From assembly GCA_014379905.1 (NCBI GenBank), contig JACMKX010000181.1, positions 1 through 64,000 on the forward strand: a stretch of DNA of 64,000 nucleotides, read 5' to 3'. Numbering within the stretch: position 1 is the first letter of the stretch; each line of letters opens with the position of its first letter. The notes beneath the pieces are model-generated. The model worked only from the letters and a program-made list of their open reading frames with translations. It did not search any database and was not told where the DNA came from. A program made the position numbers and the translations under genes. This document shows positions 16,842-24,854 of the stretch, piece after piece. The DNA is from Ferruginibacter sp. GTDB taxonomy: Bacteria; Bacteroidota; Bacteroidia; Chitinophagales; Chitinophagaceae.

Positions 16842-16857
16842 TTTCTTATTCCTTATT
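16842..16857. repeat. AATAAGGAAT-type repeat, copy C (inverted)
   Basis: TTTCTTATTCCTTATT is the exact reverse complement of 16214-16229. It continues as TTTACTTCCTTATTTCTTATTTTT up to the folA start at 16885, so the folA 5' region is built largely of this repeat. Confidence 0.55.
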
Positions 16858-16884
16858 TTACTTCCTTATTTCTTATTTTTACGT

Positions 16885-17376
16885 ATGATAACGCTTGTAG
16901 TAGCCGCCGCAGAAAATAATTCCATCGGTAAAAACAACAAACTCCTCTGGCATTTACCCAATGACCTCAGGTTTTTTAAAAATACTACCTGGGCAGGCGT
17001 AGTAATAATGGGTCGCAAAACTTTTGAAAGTGTAAATAAGCCCTTGCCCGGCAGGTTGAATATTGTAGTTACGGCTAATAAAGAATGGAAAGCGGCCGGA
17101 ACGCTGGTAGCCCATGACCTGCAGCAGGCAATTGATTTGGCGGAGAAAGAAAATTTTAAAGAAGTATCCGTTATTGGCGGTGGAGAAATTTATAAACAAG
17201 CCATGCCACTGGCTGATATTATTTATATGACAAGGGTGCATACGACTATTGAAGGAGATACATTTTTCCCAACGATTGATACAGCTGAATGGAAGCTGAA
17301 TGAAAAAAATGATTTTTATAAAGATGAAAAACATGCATACGATTACAGTTTTGAGAAATGGGAAAAGATAAAATAA
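16885..17376 (+). CDS. folA: Dihydrofolate reductase
   Basis: Reduces dihydrofolate to tetrahydrofolate with NADPH, closing the cycle opened by ThyA. The product has 163 residues from MITLVVAAAENNSIG (ATG 16885), a normal length; longer in-frame starts (from 16780) run through an AT-rich repeat and do not look like protein. The NADPH and folate landmarks are LLWHLPNDLRFF (the active-site Asp), VVIMGRKTFES, KPLPGRLNIVVT, VIGGGEIYKQAMPLADI and DTFFP. All look intact. The stop is followed after one base by the ATG of the thioredoxin-like gene, so they are co-transcribed. Confidence 0.97.
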   Translation: MITLVVAAAENNSIGKNNKLLWHLPNDLRFFKNTTWAGVVIMGRKTFESVNKPLPGRLNIVVTANKEWKAAGTLVAHDLQQAIDLAEKENFKEVSVIGGGEIYKQAMPLADIIYMTRVHTTIEGDTFFPTIDTAEWKLNEKNDFYKDEKHAYDYSFEKWEKIK

Positions 17377-17377
17377 G

Positions 17378-18157
17378 ATGAAAATTATACTACGACTGTT
17401 TTTGCCTTTGATTTGTATGTTCCAATTTATATCGTGTAACAATGAAGAGAAACTTATCCCCGCATTTGATCCTTCGCCTGTTGATACCATTATTGCCAGT
17501 GAAGATGGCTACAACAGGTATTACTATCAAAAAATGAAGTTCAATGATTCTTCTGCATATTTTGATCAGAATGACAGCAGCATTAACAGCAGCAATTTTT
17601 TCGGCAAGCTTTACAAGGGCTCCTTCTTTCCACTGAAATCCGGCAACAGCAATGCTTACAAACTAATAGAAATTAAAACATGGTCATCTGAGCCAGTGAA
17701 CGGAATGATACGGGGAGTAGCACTGCAGCAGTATAAAAAGGCCGTTTTGATAGGGAGAATTTTGTTTGATCGTGCTGTTACTGATGTGAAGGGAGTTACT
17801 ATAGAACCTGCAGCGATATTAAAAAAGGCCGTTTTTATTAAGTTCTGGTTTATAGCTTGCGTACCATGCGTGGAAGAAATGCCCGAACTTAATAACATTG
17901 TCGAAAAATATAAAAATGATACTACCATCCGATTCATCAGTTTTGCTTTTGATAAACCTGCATCTTTACGAAATTTTTTAAGTAAAATGCCATTTAAGTA
18001 TCATACCATTCCTGTTTCAAATAAATACGTGCTAGATACCCTGGGAGTGGAATCGTTTCCCACACATTTATTTGTAAAAGATAACCGGGTAGTAAAACGA
18101 TTGGGAAGTTACCGGGAAATAGAAACAATTATTAAGGATTCGCTGCAGAAGAACTAA
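17378..18157 (+). CDS. TlpA-like thioredoxin-fold lipoprotein
   Basis: The product has 259 residues. The signal peptide ends in a lipobox (FQFISC, Cys20). Residues ~25-145 are a divergent N-terminal domain without recognised motifs. The C-terminal thioredoxin fold begins near KAVFIKFWFIACVPCVEEMP, whose CxxC is Cys-Val-Pro-Cys. The cis-Pro loop is GVESFPTHLFV. It is likely a periplasmic or cell-surface disulfide reductase of the TlpA/ResA type that keeps exported proteins or haem ligands reduced. It starts 1 base after the folA stop, so its expression is tied to folA, though a functional link is not apparent. Confidence 0.85.
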   Translation: MKIILRLFLPLICMFQFISCNNEEKLIPAFDPSPVDTIIASEDGYNRYYYQKMKFNDSSAYFDQNDSSINSSNFFGKLYKGSFFPLKSGNSNAYKLIEIKTWSSEPVNGMIRGVALQQYKKAVLIGRILFDRAVTDVKGVTIEPAAILKKAVFIKFWFIACVPCVEEMPELNNIVEKYKNDTTIRFISFAFDKPASLRNFLSKMPFKYHTIPVSNKYVLDTLGVESFPTHLFVKDNRVVKRLGSYREIETIIKDSLQKN

Positions 18158-18171
18158 TGGGGTAAATTCTA

Positions 18172-19359
18172 TTAATTAACGGAAGCAATAGGATCTGCCG
18201 TACCATCGGGATCGTTAGCTGCCAGGCCTTTGGTTTTTACCGCATTTTTATTCAGCAACAATATACCAGCCATATGCGGGGCTGCCATAGAAGTGCCGCT
18301 CAGCCTGGCATATCGCCCGTTGTTGTAAGTTGAAACAATGTTTACACCCGGTGCCGCATAATCTACCACATCATTACCAAAGTTGGAAAAAGAAGCAAAC
18401 CTTCCTGTGCTGTCAATAGCAGATACAGTGTAAATATTGGGATGACTAGCTCTTGCCGGTGAACTTAAGTTAGCAGCTTTACTGCTGTTGCCTGCAGCAA
18501 TGGAAAATAAAATGCCTTTAGCTGCAATATTTTTTACGAGGTTATCCAAAGCATTTGCAACAGTATCAGCACCCAGGCTCATATTTACCACGTCTCCGGC
18601 AACGGCGGCCTGGTTTATATAATTTAAAGCCTGGAAGATATAACCAGTATTTCCTTCGCCGGTATTATCTAACACTTTCAACGCAACTATTTTAGCCCCC
18701 GAAGCCACTCCCAGTACACCGGTATTATTATTTAATGCTCCAATAATGCCGGCAACATGTGTTCCATGGCCGTTATCATCCGTGGCCAGCGCCTGGGTGT
18801 TTAGAAAGTTTTTACTTCTTGTTTTATCAATAGTAAGATCCGGGTGATCAAAATCAACACCGGTATCAATTATCCAGGCTGTTTTACCGGTGCCATCACC
18901 TACCCCGGTTCGCTTTACACCCCATTGAGCTGTAGAAGGGTTTACCAGCGTAAAACATGCTGTGCCTAATTTTATAATGCGGTCCGGTTCTACAAACTCA
19001 ACATGATCGTCGGCTGCAATTTTACCTGCTTCCTCCTTTGTAAGTATTGCCACAAAACCATTTGCCCCGCCCTGTAAATTGTATTGTATACGGCCGCCGG
19101 CAATATCATTAGCAGATAAAACGGTAGCAATGCTTGTCTGCAGATCAATATAATTCTTTGATAAGTTATCGCCGGGTGATTTTAATATAACGATGTAACC
19201 GGTTGCTGCCGGTCTTGAAGAAAAGATAACGGGGTCGCAGGTTTCTTCGCCGGGAGGTAAAGAACTACCGGAAGACATATCATCCTTTTTACAACTATTC
19301 AACAATAAAGTTGCGGAAATGGCTGCTGCTAAAACTATACTGGCTTTGAAAAACTTCAT
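18172..19359 (-). CDS. S8-family subtilisin-like serine protease, lipoprotein
   Basis: The product has 395 residues from MKFFKASIVLAAAI (ATG 19357-19359). The signal peptide ends in the lipobox LLLNSC. Residues ~45-130 form an I9-type inhibitory propeptide (GYIVILKSPGDN ... HVEFVEPDRII). The catalytic domain carries Asp in AWIIDTGVDFDHPD, His in DNGHGTHVAGI, the oxyanion Asn in SIAAGNSS, and Ser in LSGTSMAAPHMAG, so all catalytic residues are present. The protein ends soon after the catalytic Ser helix, without a T9SS tail. It should act as a cell-envelope or secreted protease. It is convergent with the thioredoxin gene, with stops 14 bases apart. Confidence 0.93.
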   Translation of the reverse strand: MKFFKASIVLAAAISATLLLNSCKKDDMSSGSSLPPGEETCDPVIFSSRPAATGYIVILKSPGDNLSKNYIDLQTSIATVLSANDIAGGRIQYNLQGGANGFVAILTKEEAGKIAADDHVEFVEPDRIIKLGTACFTLVNPSTAQWGVKRTGVGDGTGKTAWIIDTGVDFDHPDLTIDKTRSKNFLNTQALATDDNGHGTHVAGIIGALNNNTGVLGVASGAKIVALKVLDNTGEGNTGYIFQALNYINQAAVAGDVVNMSLGADTVANALDNLVKNIAAKGILFSIAAGNSSKAANLSSPARASHPNIYTVSAIDSTGRFASFSNFGNDVVDYAAPGVNIVSTYNNGRYARLSGTSMAAPHMAGILLLNKNAVKTKGLAANDPDGTADPIASVN

Positions 19360-19520
19360 GGTTCTTGGTGGATTTATTGACCTTGTAAATACGGGCATTA
19401 TATAACAATTAGTTTGCCGTGAAAGCTGCTGTGTCACTGAATTAACTTTTTGTATGCTTACACACTACCCTCCATAAGCAGAATCTTCTAATAAAGAATG
19501 CAACCTTGCAGTTCTCTCCT

Positions 19521-19528
19521 TAATTTTG
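19521..19528 (+). promoter_or_regulatory. Predicted promoter of the membrane protein/methyltransferase pair
   Basis: TAATTTTG matches TAnnTTTG exactly. It lies 8 bases before the ATG at 19537, which argues for that start over the earlier ATG at 19498, and would give a leader of only a few bases. Confidence 0.5.
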
Positions 19529-19536
19529 AATCACTT

Positions 19537-20064
19537 ATGGGTACTGCTTTTGACCTTATTTATCGTTCCATTGTTCCATTGTTCCTGGCATTCACTTTCG
19601 TCGCAGGACCTGGTGCAAAAAAAGAATCATATAATTTTTTATATGTTCTTAATACGGTGTTTCCTTTTGTAAGGCTTTTAGCAATAGCGCTCTATGTATA
19701 TGAGATTTTTTTGGCATTTTACGGCCGGGGTTTATATGAGATGTTTGTATTTAGCCGCACCAGCCCCCTGCCATTCTATATTGATCTTATCATTGATTGC
19801 ACCGGCCTGTTATTTTTCAATAGAAAATTGAGAATTAGCCGGTGGTTCATACTTATCAATTATTTGGTCATAACACGTAATACCTGGATTGGCTGGTTTT
19901 ATAATTCGTCCGGGGACCAATTGCCTTCTTTTTGGAATACAAGTGAGTATTACTGGTGGAGTGAAGTTCCGGAGCTGTTTTTTATATTAATGATACTGCT
20001 ATTGGTTTATTTGATTCAACACAAAACAAACAAACTTCCTCACGCTTCACTATTTTTGAAATAA
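19537..20064 (+). CDS. Hypothetical multi-pass membrane protein
   Basis: The product has 175 residues from MGTAFDLIYRSIVPLFLAF. Four hydrophobic segments are visible: near residues 5-22, 40-58 (PFVRLLAIALYVYEIFLAF), 78-92 (PFYIDLIIDCTGLLFF) and the C-terminal ELFFILMILLLVYLI. No known motif was recognised. The start at 19537 is preferred because a perfect promoter box lies between it and the alternative ATG at 19498. Its stop overlaps the methyltransferase ATG by one base, so the two are translationally coupled and probably work together. Confidence 0.65.
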   Translation: MGTAFDLIYRSIVPLFLAFTFVAGPGAKKESYNFLYVLNTVFPFVRLLAIALYVYEIFLAFYGRGLYEMFVFSRTSPLPFYIDLIIDCTGLLFFNRKLRISRWFILINYLVITRNTWIGWFYNSSGDQLPSFWNTSEYYWWSEVPELFFILMILLLVYLIQHKTNKLPHASLFLK

Positions 20065-20861
20065 TGTATTCAGCTACAGTTCTTGCAAAAAAATATTTCC
20101 GTTATTTTCTGACCGCTTCCAATGGGAAGGGCCACGGCACACATTCTCCCTTCGTGTTTGATTTTATCAAACTGGTAAAAAATGATCCAGAAAAATATCC
20201 CTGTTACCCTGCGATAGAATTATTGCGGAAGCAGCTATTAAAGGATAAAAACGTTATTGAAGTGGAGGATTTTGGTGCCGGTTCAACAGTGATTAAAACC
20301 AATAGGAGGGCTATCCATAAAATGGCGCAATCATCATTAAAGCCAAAACGTTTTGCGCAGTTGCTTTTCAGGATGGTAAAATTTTATCAACCGCAAACGA
20401 TCGTGGAGTTGGGCACTTCATTCGGAATCACCAGCGCCTATCTTGCCTGCGGAAACCGGTCTGCCCATTTATACACATTGGAAGGTGCTGCGTCCATAGC
20501 CGGTATTGCCCGAAAAAATTTCAATGCACTACAGCTTGATAATATCAAATTAATAGAAGGCGATTTCAAAACAACATTGCCACCATTGTTGTCTTCACTC
20601 GACAAAATAGATTTTGCATTTGTTGACGGGAACCATAAAAAAATTCCCACTTTACAATATTTTGACCTTTTGCTGCAACAATCTCATGAAAAAACCATAC
20701 TGGTTTTTGATGATATACACTGGAGTAAAGAAATGGAAGAAGCCTGGGATATTATCTGCCGGCATTCAGCTGTAACACTCAGTATCGATCTTTTTTTTAT
20801 CGGCATTGTTTTTTTAAGAAAAGATTTTAAAGTAAAGCAACATTTTTCTGTAAGATTTTAA
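20064..20861 (+). CDS. Class I SAM-dependent methyltransferase (Methyltransf_24-like)
   Basis: The product has 265 residues. The SAM-binding motif I is QTIVELGTSFGITSAYLA (~residues 115-132). LYTLEGAASIAGIARKNF supplies the acidic ribose-binding residue, IKLIEGDF motif II, and IDFAFVDGNH a metal/O-methyltransferase-like acidic patch, followed by LVFDDIHWSKEMEEAW. The arrangement is that of O-methyltransferase-like enzymes; the substrate is unknown. N-terminal residues (GKGHGTHSPFVFDFI) are typical of a Bacteroidota-specific subgroup. It overlaps the upstream membrane protein by one base (TAATG). Confidence 0.85.
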   Translation: MYSATVLAKKYFRYFLTASNGKGHGTHSPFVFDFIKLVKNDPEKYPCYPAIELLRKQLLKDKNVIEVEDFGAGSTVIKTNRRAIHKMAQSSLKPKRFAQLLFRMVKFYQPQTIVELGTSFGITSAYLACGNRSAHLYTLEGAASIAGIARKNFNALQLDNIKLIEGDFKTTLPPLLSSLDKIDFAFVDGNHKKIPTLQYFDLLLQQSHEKTILVFDDIHWSKEMEEAWDIICRHSAVTLSIDLFFIGIVFLRKDFKVKQHFSVRF

Positions 20862-21007
20862 AATTTCCTGCAAAGTCAACATAGCACTCACATTCAACAA
20901 GTGTGATTCGGTATAAATAGGTATAAACACGCTGGTTTTGTAGCGAATCTTGCAGGCTTTTGGCCTTTGTGGCGATTCTTCCTTATCTTAGAACCAACAA
21001 TCTGCTT

Positions 21008-22129
21008 ATGATCATTGGCGTACTAAAAGAACCATCTCCTGAAACTAGGGTATCCTTACTGCCCGAACATATTACCACTTTGAAAAAATGGAATTGCGAA
21101 GCGATTATTGAAGCCGGCGCTGGTGAATATGCATTTGCTGCGGATGAAAAATATACAGCTGCAGGCGCTTCCATTCAATCGAAAGAAAATATTTTACAAC
21201 AGGCAGATATTATTTTATCCATCAACCCCCTAACACATGCAGCTGCTGCACAATGCAAAGACAAAGTTGTATTGGGGTTTTATCAATCTCTTTTTAATGC
21301 AGCAGTTATTAAAGACTGGGCCATAAAGGGGCTCACCGTTTTTAGTATGGATATGTTGCCACGCACTACCCGTGCCCAAAGTATGGATATACTCAGCAGC
21401 CAGGCAAATATTGCCGGTTACAAAGCTGTGTTACTCGCCGCCAATTTATATCCCAGGTATTTTCCCATGTTTATGACAGCAGCGGGTAGTATCCCTCCCG
21501 CAAAAATGCTGATACTGGGTGCCGGTGTTGCCGGTTTACAGGCCATCGCTACAGGTAAACGCCTGGGTGCAGTAATTGAAGTGTTTGATACAAGACCCGC
21601 TGTGAAAGAAGAAGTGATGAGCCTTGGTGCAAAATTTGTGGAAGTGGAAGGTGCCGCCGATGCGGGCAACGCAGGTGGATATGCAGTAGAACAATCGGAA
21701 GAATTTATGCAAAGACAAAAAGCCAGGATCGCCGATGCCGTAGCCAAAGCTGATATCATCATTACCACCGCACAAATCCCTGGAAAAAAAGCACCTGTAT
21801 TAATTACAGATGAAATGATGGGTCAAATGAAAAATGGGTCTGTTATTATTGATATAGCAGCTGCAACCGGCGGCAACACGTCGCAAACAAAAAATGATAC
21901 AACAGTAAATTATAATGGTGTAAGCATAATAGGCAACAGCTTACTTGCCAGTGCCATGCCAAGTGATGCGAGTAAATTGTATGGAAAAAATATCCTGAAT
22001 TTTTTGCAACTTATTATCGACAAGGATGGAAAACTTAATCTGAATTTTGAAGATGACCTGGTGAAAGGTACTTGTGTGGCGAATGGGGGAATGGTGACGA
22101 ATGAGAGGGTGGCGGCTGCAGATCAATAG
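21008..22129 (+). CDS. pntAA: NAD(P) transhydrogenase subunit alpha, part 1 (NAD-binding domain I)
   Basis: The product has 373 residues from MIIGVLKEPSPETRVSLLPEH (ATG 21008); the 16 codons upstream are not family-like. This soluble domain binds NAD(H) and transfers hydride to the NADP-binding domain III of PntB. Visible landmarks are the alanine-dehydrogenase/PNT N-terminal fold, the Rossmann motif LILGAGVAGLQAIATGKRLGA, RPAVKEEVMSLGAKFVEV, the mobile-loop region AGGYAVEQSEEF, and TTAQIPGKKAPVLIT. It is the first gene of the pntAA-pntAB-pntB cluster, in the three-chain form found in many non-enteric bacteria. The enzyme couples proton import to NADPH formation. Confidence 0.96.
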   Translation: MIIGVLKEPSPETRVSLLPEHITTLKKWNCEAIIEAGAGEYAFAADEKYTAAGASIQSKENILQQADIILSINPLTHAAAAQCKDKVVLGFYQSLFNAAVIKDWAIKGLTVFSMDMLPRTTRAQSMDILSSQANIAGYKAVLLAANLYPRYFPMFMTAAGSIPPAKMLILGAGVAGLQAIATGKRLGAVIEVFDTRPAVKEEVMSLGAKFVEVEGAADAGNAGGYAVEQSEEFMQRQKARIADAVAKADIIITTAQIPGKKAPVLITDEMMGQMKNGSVIIDIAAATGGNTSQTKNDTTVNYNGVSIIGNSLLASAMPSDASKLYGKNILNFLQLIIDKDGKLNLNFEDDLVKGTCVANGGMVTNERVAAADQ

Positions 22130-22265
22130 TCCATGGCCGAAATTCGATAGACCAGTTTTTGGTTATGTTAGCTATTCCGGATTGAGCAGGTTAAAATAAA
22201 AAAGATGTTTATATAATAATAAAATTAAATTTTCAGGTCGTCTATGGACTATCGACCATGGACTA
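22127..22265. repeat. Inverted repeat spanning the pntAA-pntAB spacer
   Basis: TAGTCCATGG (22127-22136, beginning with the pntAA stop codon) and CCATGGACTA (22256-22265) are exact inverted copies. Imperfect matches continue inward (TCGATAGACC near 22145 and GGTCGTCTATGGACTATCGA near 22237). A long imperfect hairpin over the 146-base spacer is possible. The words look like a dispersed intergenic repeat. Confidence 0.45.
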
Positions 22266-22275
22266 AAAAACTATC

Positions 22276-22584
22276 ATGAACAGCATTCTCCACTTCATCT
22301 CCGCCAATCAACAAATCATCTACATCGTTATCCTCATGATCTTTGTAGGTATAGAAGTGATTGGCCGTGTACCCAGTGTGTTGCATACACCGCTTATGAG
22401 TGGTGCCAATGCCATACATGGCGTGGTTATTATTGGAGCCATCATCGTTATGGGCAAAGCAGGAACCAATAATTATTTAGCATTGGGGTTAGGCTTCCTG
22501 GCTGTGATATTAGGAACGCTGAATGTGGTGGGTGGATTCGTGGTAACAGACAGGATGCTGGAAATGTTTAAAAAGAAGAAGTGA
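22276..22584 (+). CDS. pntAB: NAD(P) transhydrogenase subunit alpha, part 2 (membrane part)
   Basis: The product has 102 residues with three membrane helices: QIIYIVILMIFVGIEVIG, AIHGVVIIGAIIVMG and YLALGLGFLAVILGTLNVVGG. The motif RVPSVLHTPLMSGANAIHG is strongly conserved in the membrane part of PntA, and VTDRMLEMFKKKK ends the chain. It forms the proton channel of domain II together with the membrane part of PntB. It is separated from pntB only by a 42-base repeat-rich spacer. Confidence 0.96.
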   Translation: MNSILHFISANQQIIYIVILMIFVGIEVIGRVPSVLHTPLMSGANAIHGVVIIGAIIVMGKAGTNNYLALGLGFLAVILGTLNVVGGFVVTDRMLEMFKKKK

Positions 22585-22626
22585 TTACACGAATAATACG
22601 AATTACACGAATTACACGAATTTTTT
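22585..22626. repeat. ACACGAATT tandem repeat before pntB
   Basis: Four degenerate units of (T)ACACGAAT fill the whole spacer between pntAB and pntB (TTACACGAAT, AATACGAAT, TTACACGAAT, TTACACGAATT). The same word family recurs at 51743-51780 and 62490-62522. It leaves no room for a promoter. Confidence 0.65.
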
Positions 22627-24042
22627 ATGGCTGAAAATATACTCATACTTTGTTACCTGGTCGCTTCGGTTACTTTTATTTTAGGATTGAAAATGCTTTC
22701 CAGTCCTGCATCTGCACGCAAAGGAAATTTAGTAGCGGCGGCGGGTATGACCATCGCCATTTTTGGAACTATTTTTTTGTACGAGGAAAATGGTATTAAG
22801 CTGGGCAACTATGCCTGGATATTTGGTGGACTATTAATAGGAACTATTGTAGGTACACTCGCTGCCAAAAAAGTTAAGATGACAGCCATGCCCGAAATGG
22901 TGAGTTTGTTCAATGGAATGGGAGGTGCCTGTGCGGCATTGATCTCCCTGGTAGAATTCAATCACCTGGCACATGAAATACTGGTAACAGGAATTACATA
23001 TGGGCATACGGGCAAAATTCTTATTATCGCTTTGGGACTTATAATTGGTTCTGTATCTTTTTCGGGGAGTATGATTGCCTGGGGAAAATTAAATGGCAAA
23101 GTGAAGGACTTTAGTTTTGCGGGGCAAAATATTTTAAACCTGGTTTTTTTATTTGTTGCCCTGGCATGCGCTGCCTGGATGATCATTGATCCATCGCAAA
23201 CTTATTTACTCTACATCATTTTCATTTTGTCGCTATTGTACGGAATTCTTTTTGTGTTGCCCATTGGTGGGGCCGATATGCCCGTGGTAATTTCCTTACT
23301 CAACAGTTTTACCGGTGTGGCAGCGGCTTTCGGCGGTTTTTTATATGATAATAAAGTGATGCTTACCGGCGGTATTTTGGTAGGCGCGGCAGGCACATTG
23401 CTCACGATATTAATGTGCAAAGCTATGAATCGTTCGCTCCTCAATGTATTGGTAGGCTCATTTGGAGGCAATAAAAATGCTGCTGCCGGCGGTGCTTCCG
23501 GATCGCAGGGCAGTTATAAAGAAATTTCGCTGAGCGATACAGCCATGGTAATGAGTTATGCCAATAAAGTGATCATCGTTCCCGGTTATGGTTTGGCAGT
23601 AGCGCAGGCGCAGCACGCCTGTCATGAGCTGGAAAAAATATTGAATGAAAAAGGAGTAGAAGTTACTTATGCCATTCACCCTGTTGCCGGCCGTATGCCC
23701 GGGCATATGAATGTATTGCTGGCAGAAGCAGATGTGCCTTACGAAAAACTACAGGAGATGGAACAGGCCAATGATGAATTTAAAACAACTGATGTTGTGC
23801 TGATACTTGGTGCAAATGATGTAGTAAATCCTGCTGCGAAAAATGATCCGGCATCTCCCATTTATGGCATGCCAATCCTGGAAGTGGAACAGGCCAAAAC
23901 CGTGATTGTAAATAAACGTAGTATGAAACCCGGTTATGCAGGTATTGAAAATGAATTATTCTTTCAACCGAAAACTTCTATGTTGTTTGGAGATGCTAAA
24001 AAAGTGTTGCAGGATTTGTGTGCGGAGGTGAAAGCGATTTAA
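22627..24042 (+). CDS. pntB: NAD(P) transhydrogenase subunit beta
   Basis: The product has 471 residues, normal for PntB. The N-terminal ~265 residues hold eight or nine membrane helices (domain II), with the conserved MPEMVSLFNGMGGACAALIS and PIGGADMPVVISLLNSFTGVAAAFGGF. The C-terminal domain III binds NADP(H): VIIVPGYGLAVAQAQHACHEL, YAIHPVAGRMPGHMNVLLAEA, LILGANDVVNPAAKNDP and VNKRSMKPGYAGIENELFF. All key loops are present. It completes the proton-pumping transhydrogenase, a main source of NADPH beside isocitrate dehydrogenase. Confidence 0.97.
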   Translation: MAENILILCYLVASVTFILGLKMLSSPASARKGNLVAAAGMTIAIFGTIFLYEENGIKLGNYAWIFGGLLIGTIVGTLAAKKVKMTAMPEMVSLFNGMGGACAALISLVEFNHLAHEILVTGITYGHTGKILIIALGLIIGSVSFSGSMIAWGKLNGKVKDFSFAGQNILNLVFLFVALACAAWMIIDPSQTYLLYIIFILSLLYGILFVLPIGGADMPVVISLLNSFTGVAAAFGGFLYDNKVMLTGGILVGAAGTLLTILMCKAMNRSLLNVLVGSFGGNKNAAAGGASGSQGSYKEISLSDTAMVMSYANKVIIVPGYGLAVAQAQHACHELEKILNEKGVEVTYAIHPVAGRMPGHMNVLLAEADVPYEKLQEMEQANDEFKTTDVVLILGANDVVNPAAKNDPASPIYGMPILEVEQAKTVIVNKRSMKPGYAGIENELFFQPKTSMLFGDAKKVLQDLCAEVKAI

Positions 24043-24081
24043 TAAAAAATGCATTTCTACCTGAAATACTCCTTTTAAAAA

Positions 24082-24673
24082 TCACAGCTTTGTATCTTTG
24101 TAAAGCTCGTTTAAAGAAATATTAGTGTCTATACTTTTTATGTAAAGTATATTATTATCTTCTTTATACTCTCTTAACTCCCGTAGCATTTCATTATTAA
24201 GGCTAAATGTTTCTATGCCAATTTTTTCAGCATCAACCAAAATACAATATTCTCAATGCCGGTACTTCCCGGTAAAATTTAAATTTATGTCCCTGGTCAT
24301 AACTTTTGGTGCTAGCAGATAAGATTTCAATGATCACCATTGGTTGAGTGGTAGTATCCTCATCCGTGTCTGAAGGTATAATATCTCCACAAATAATACT
24401 AATATCCGGGTAAGAGTACAATGTATTTTCAGGAATATGTATGCGCATATCGCTGCCGTAGGGACGGCATGGTTTGCCATGCGGTTGTTCTAGTAAAGCA
24501 CCAATAAGCTTTATGGAAATAATATTATGCCTGGCTTCCGCTCCACTCATGGCAAAAATTTCTCCTTTGTAAAACTCGTGTTTTATATCAGAAGTTCTTT
24601 CCATTTCCGGGTATTCTTCTTCCGTAAATTTATTTTTACCATAAGCTACGGCAGGCTCTCTTACATAACTCAT
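24082..24673 (-). pseudogene. Uma2-family (DUF820) restriction-endonuclease-like protein, frameshifted near the end
   Basis: From MSYVREPAVAYGKNKF (ATG 24671-24673) the frame reads through FTEEEYPEMERTSDIKHEFY, RYGSDMRI-like RPYGSDMRIHI, SYPDISIICGD and PMVIIEILSASTKSYDQGHK, the PD-(D/E)XK-like core of Uma2 proteins, and then ends prematurely at 24233 after EVPALRILYFG. In another frame the expected tail continues as YCILVDAEKIGIETFSL and YKEDNNILYIKSI up to a stop at 24082. A small indel near 24248-24255 therefore cuts off the last ~50 residues. The first part keeps the catalytic-type Asp and Glu, so a shortened product is possible. Uma2 function is poorly known. Confidence 0.75.
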
Positions 24674-24854
24674 ACATATAAAGTACAAAATTCCTGTCTA
24701 AAATCAATGAGGAAATAACCGCAAAGTGCTACATTCTTTATTAGCCAACTGTTCATCATTGTTCAGCTTACCTGCCTGGGAGCCTCGCCGGGTCGTGTCA
24801 TTCTTTATAAGGCATAGCTTTAATCAGCGGGCAGCTTTTTAATAGCTGGTATAA

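Noticed and set aside
19498..19536. Earlier ATG for the membrane protein (MQPCSS...)
   Set aside because: A perfect TAATTTTG promoter box lies inside this stretch, so the later ATG at 19537 is more likely the start.
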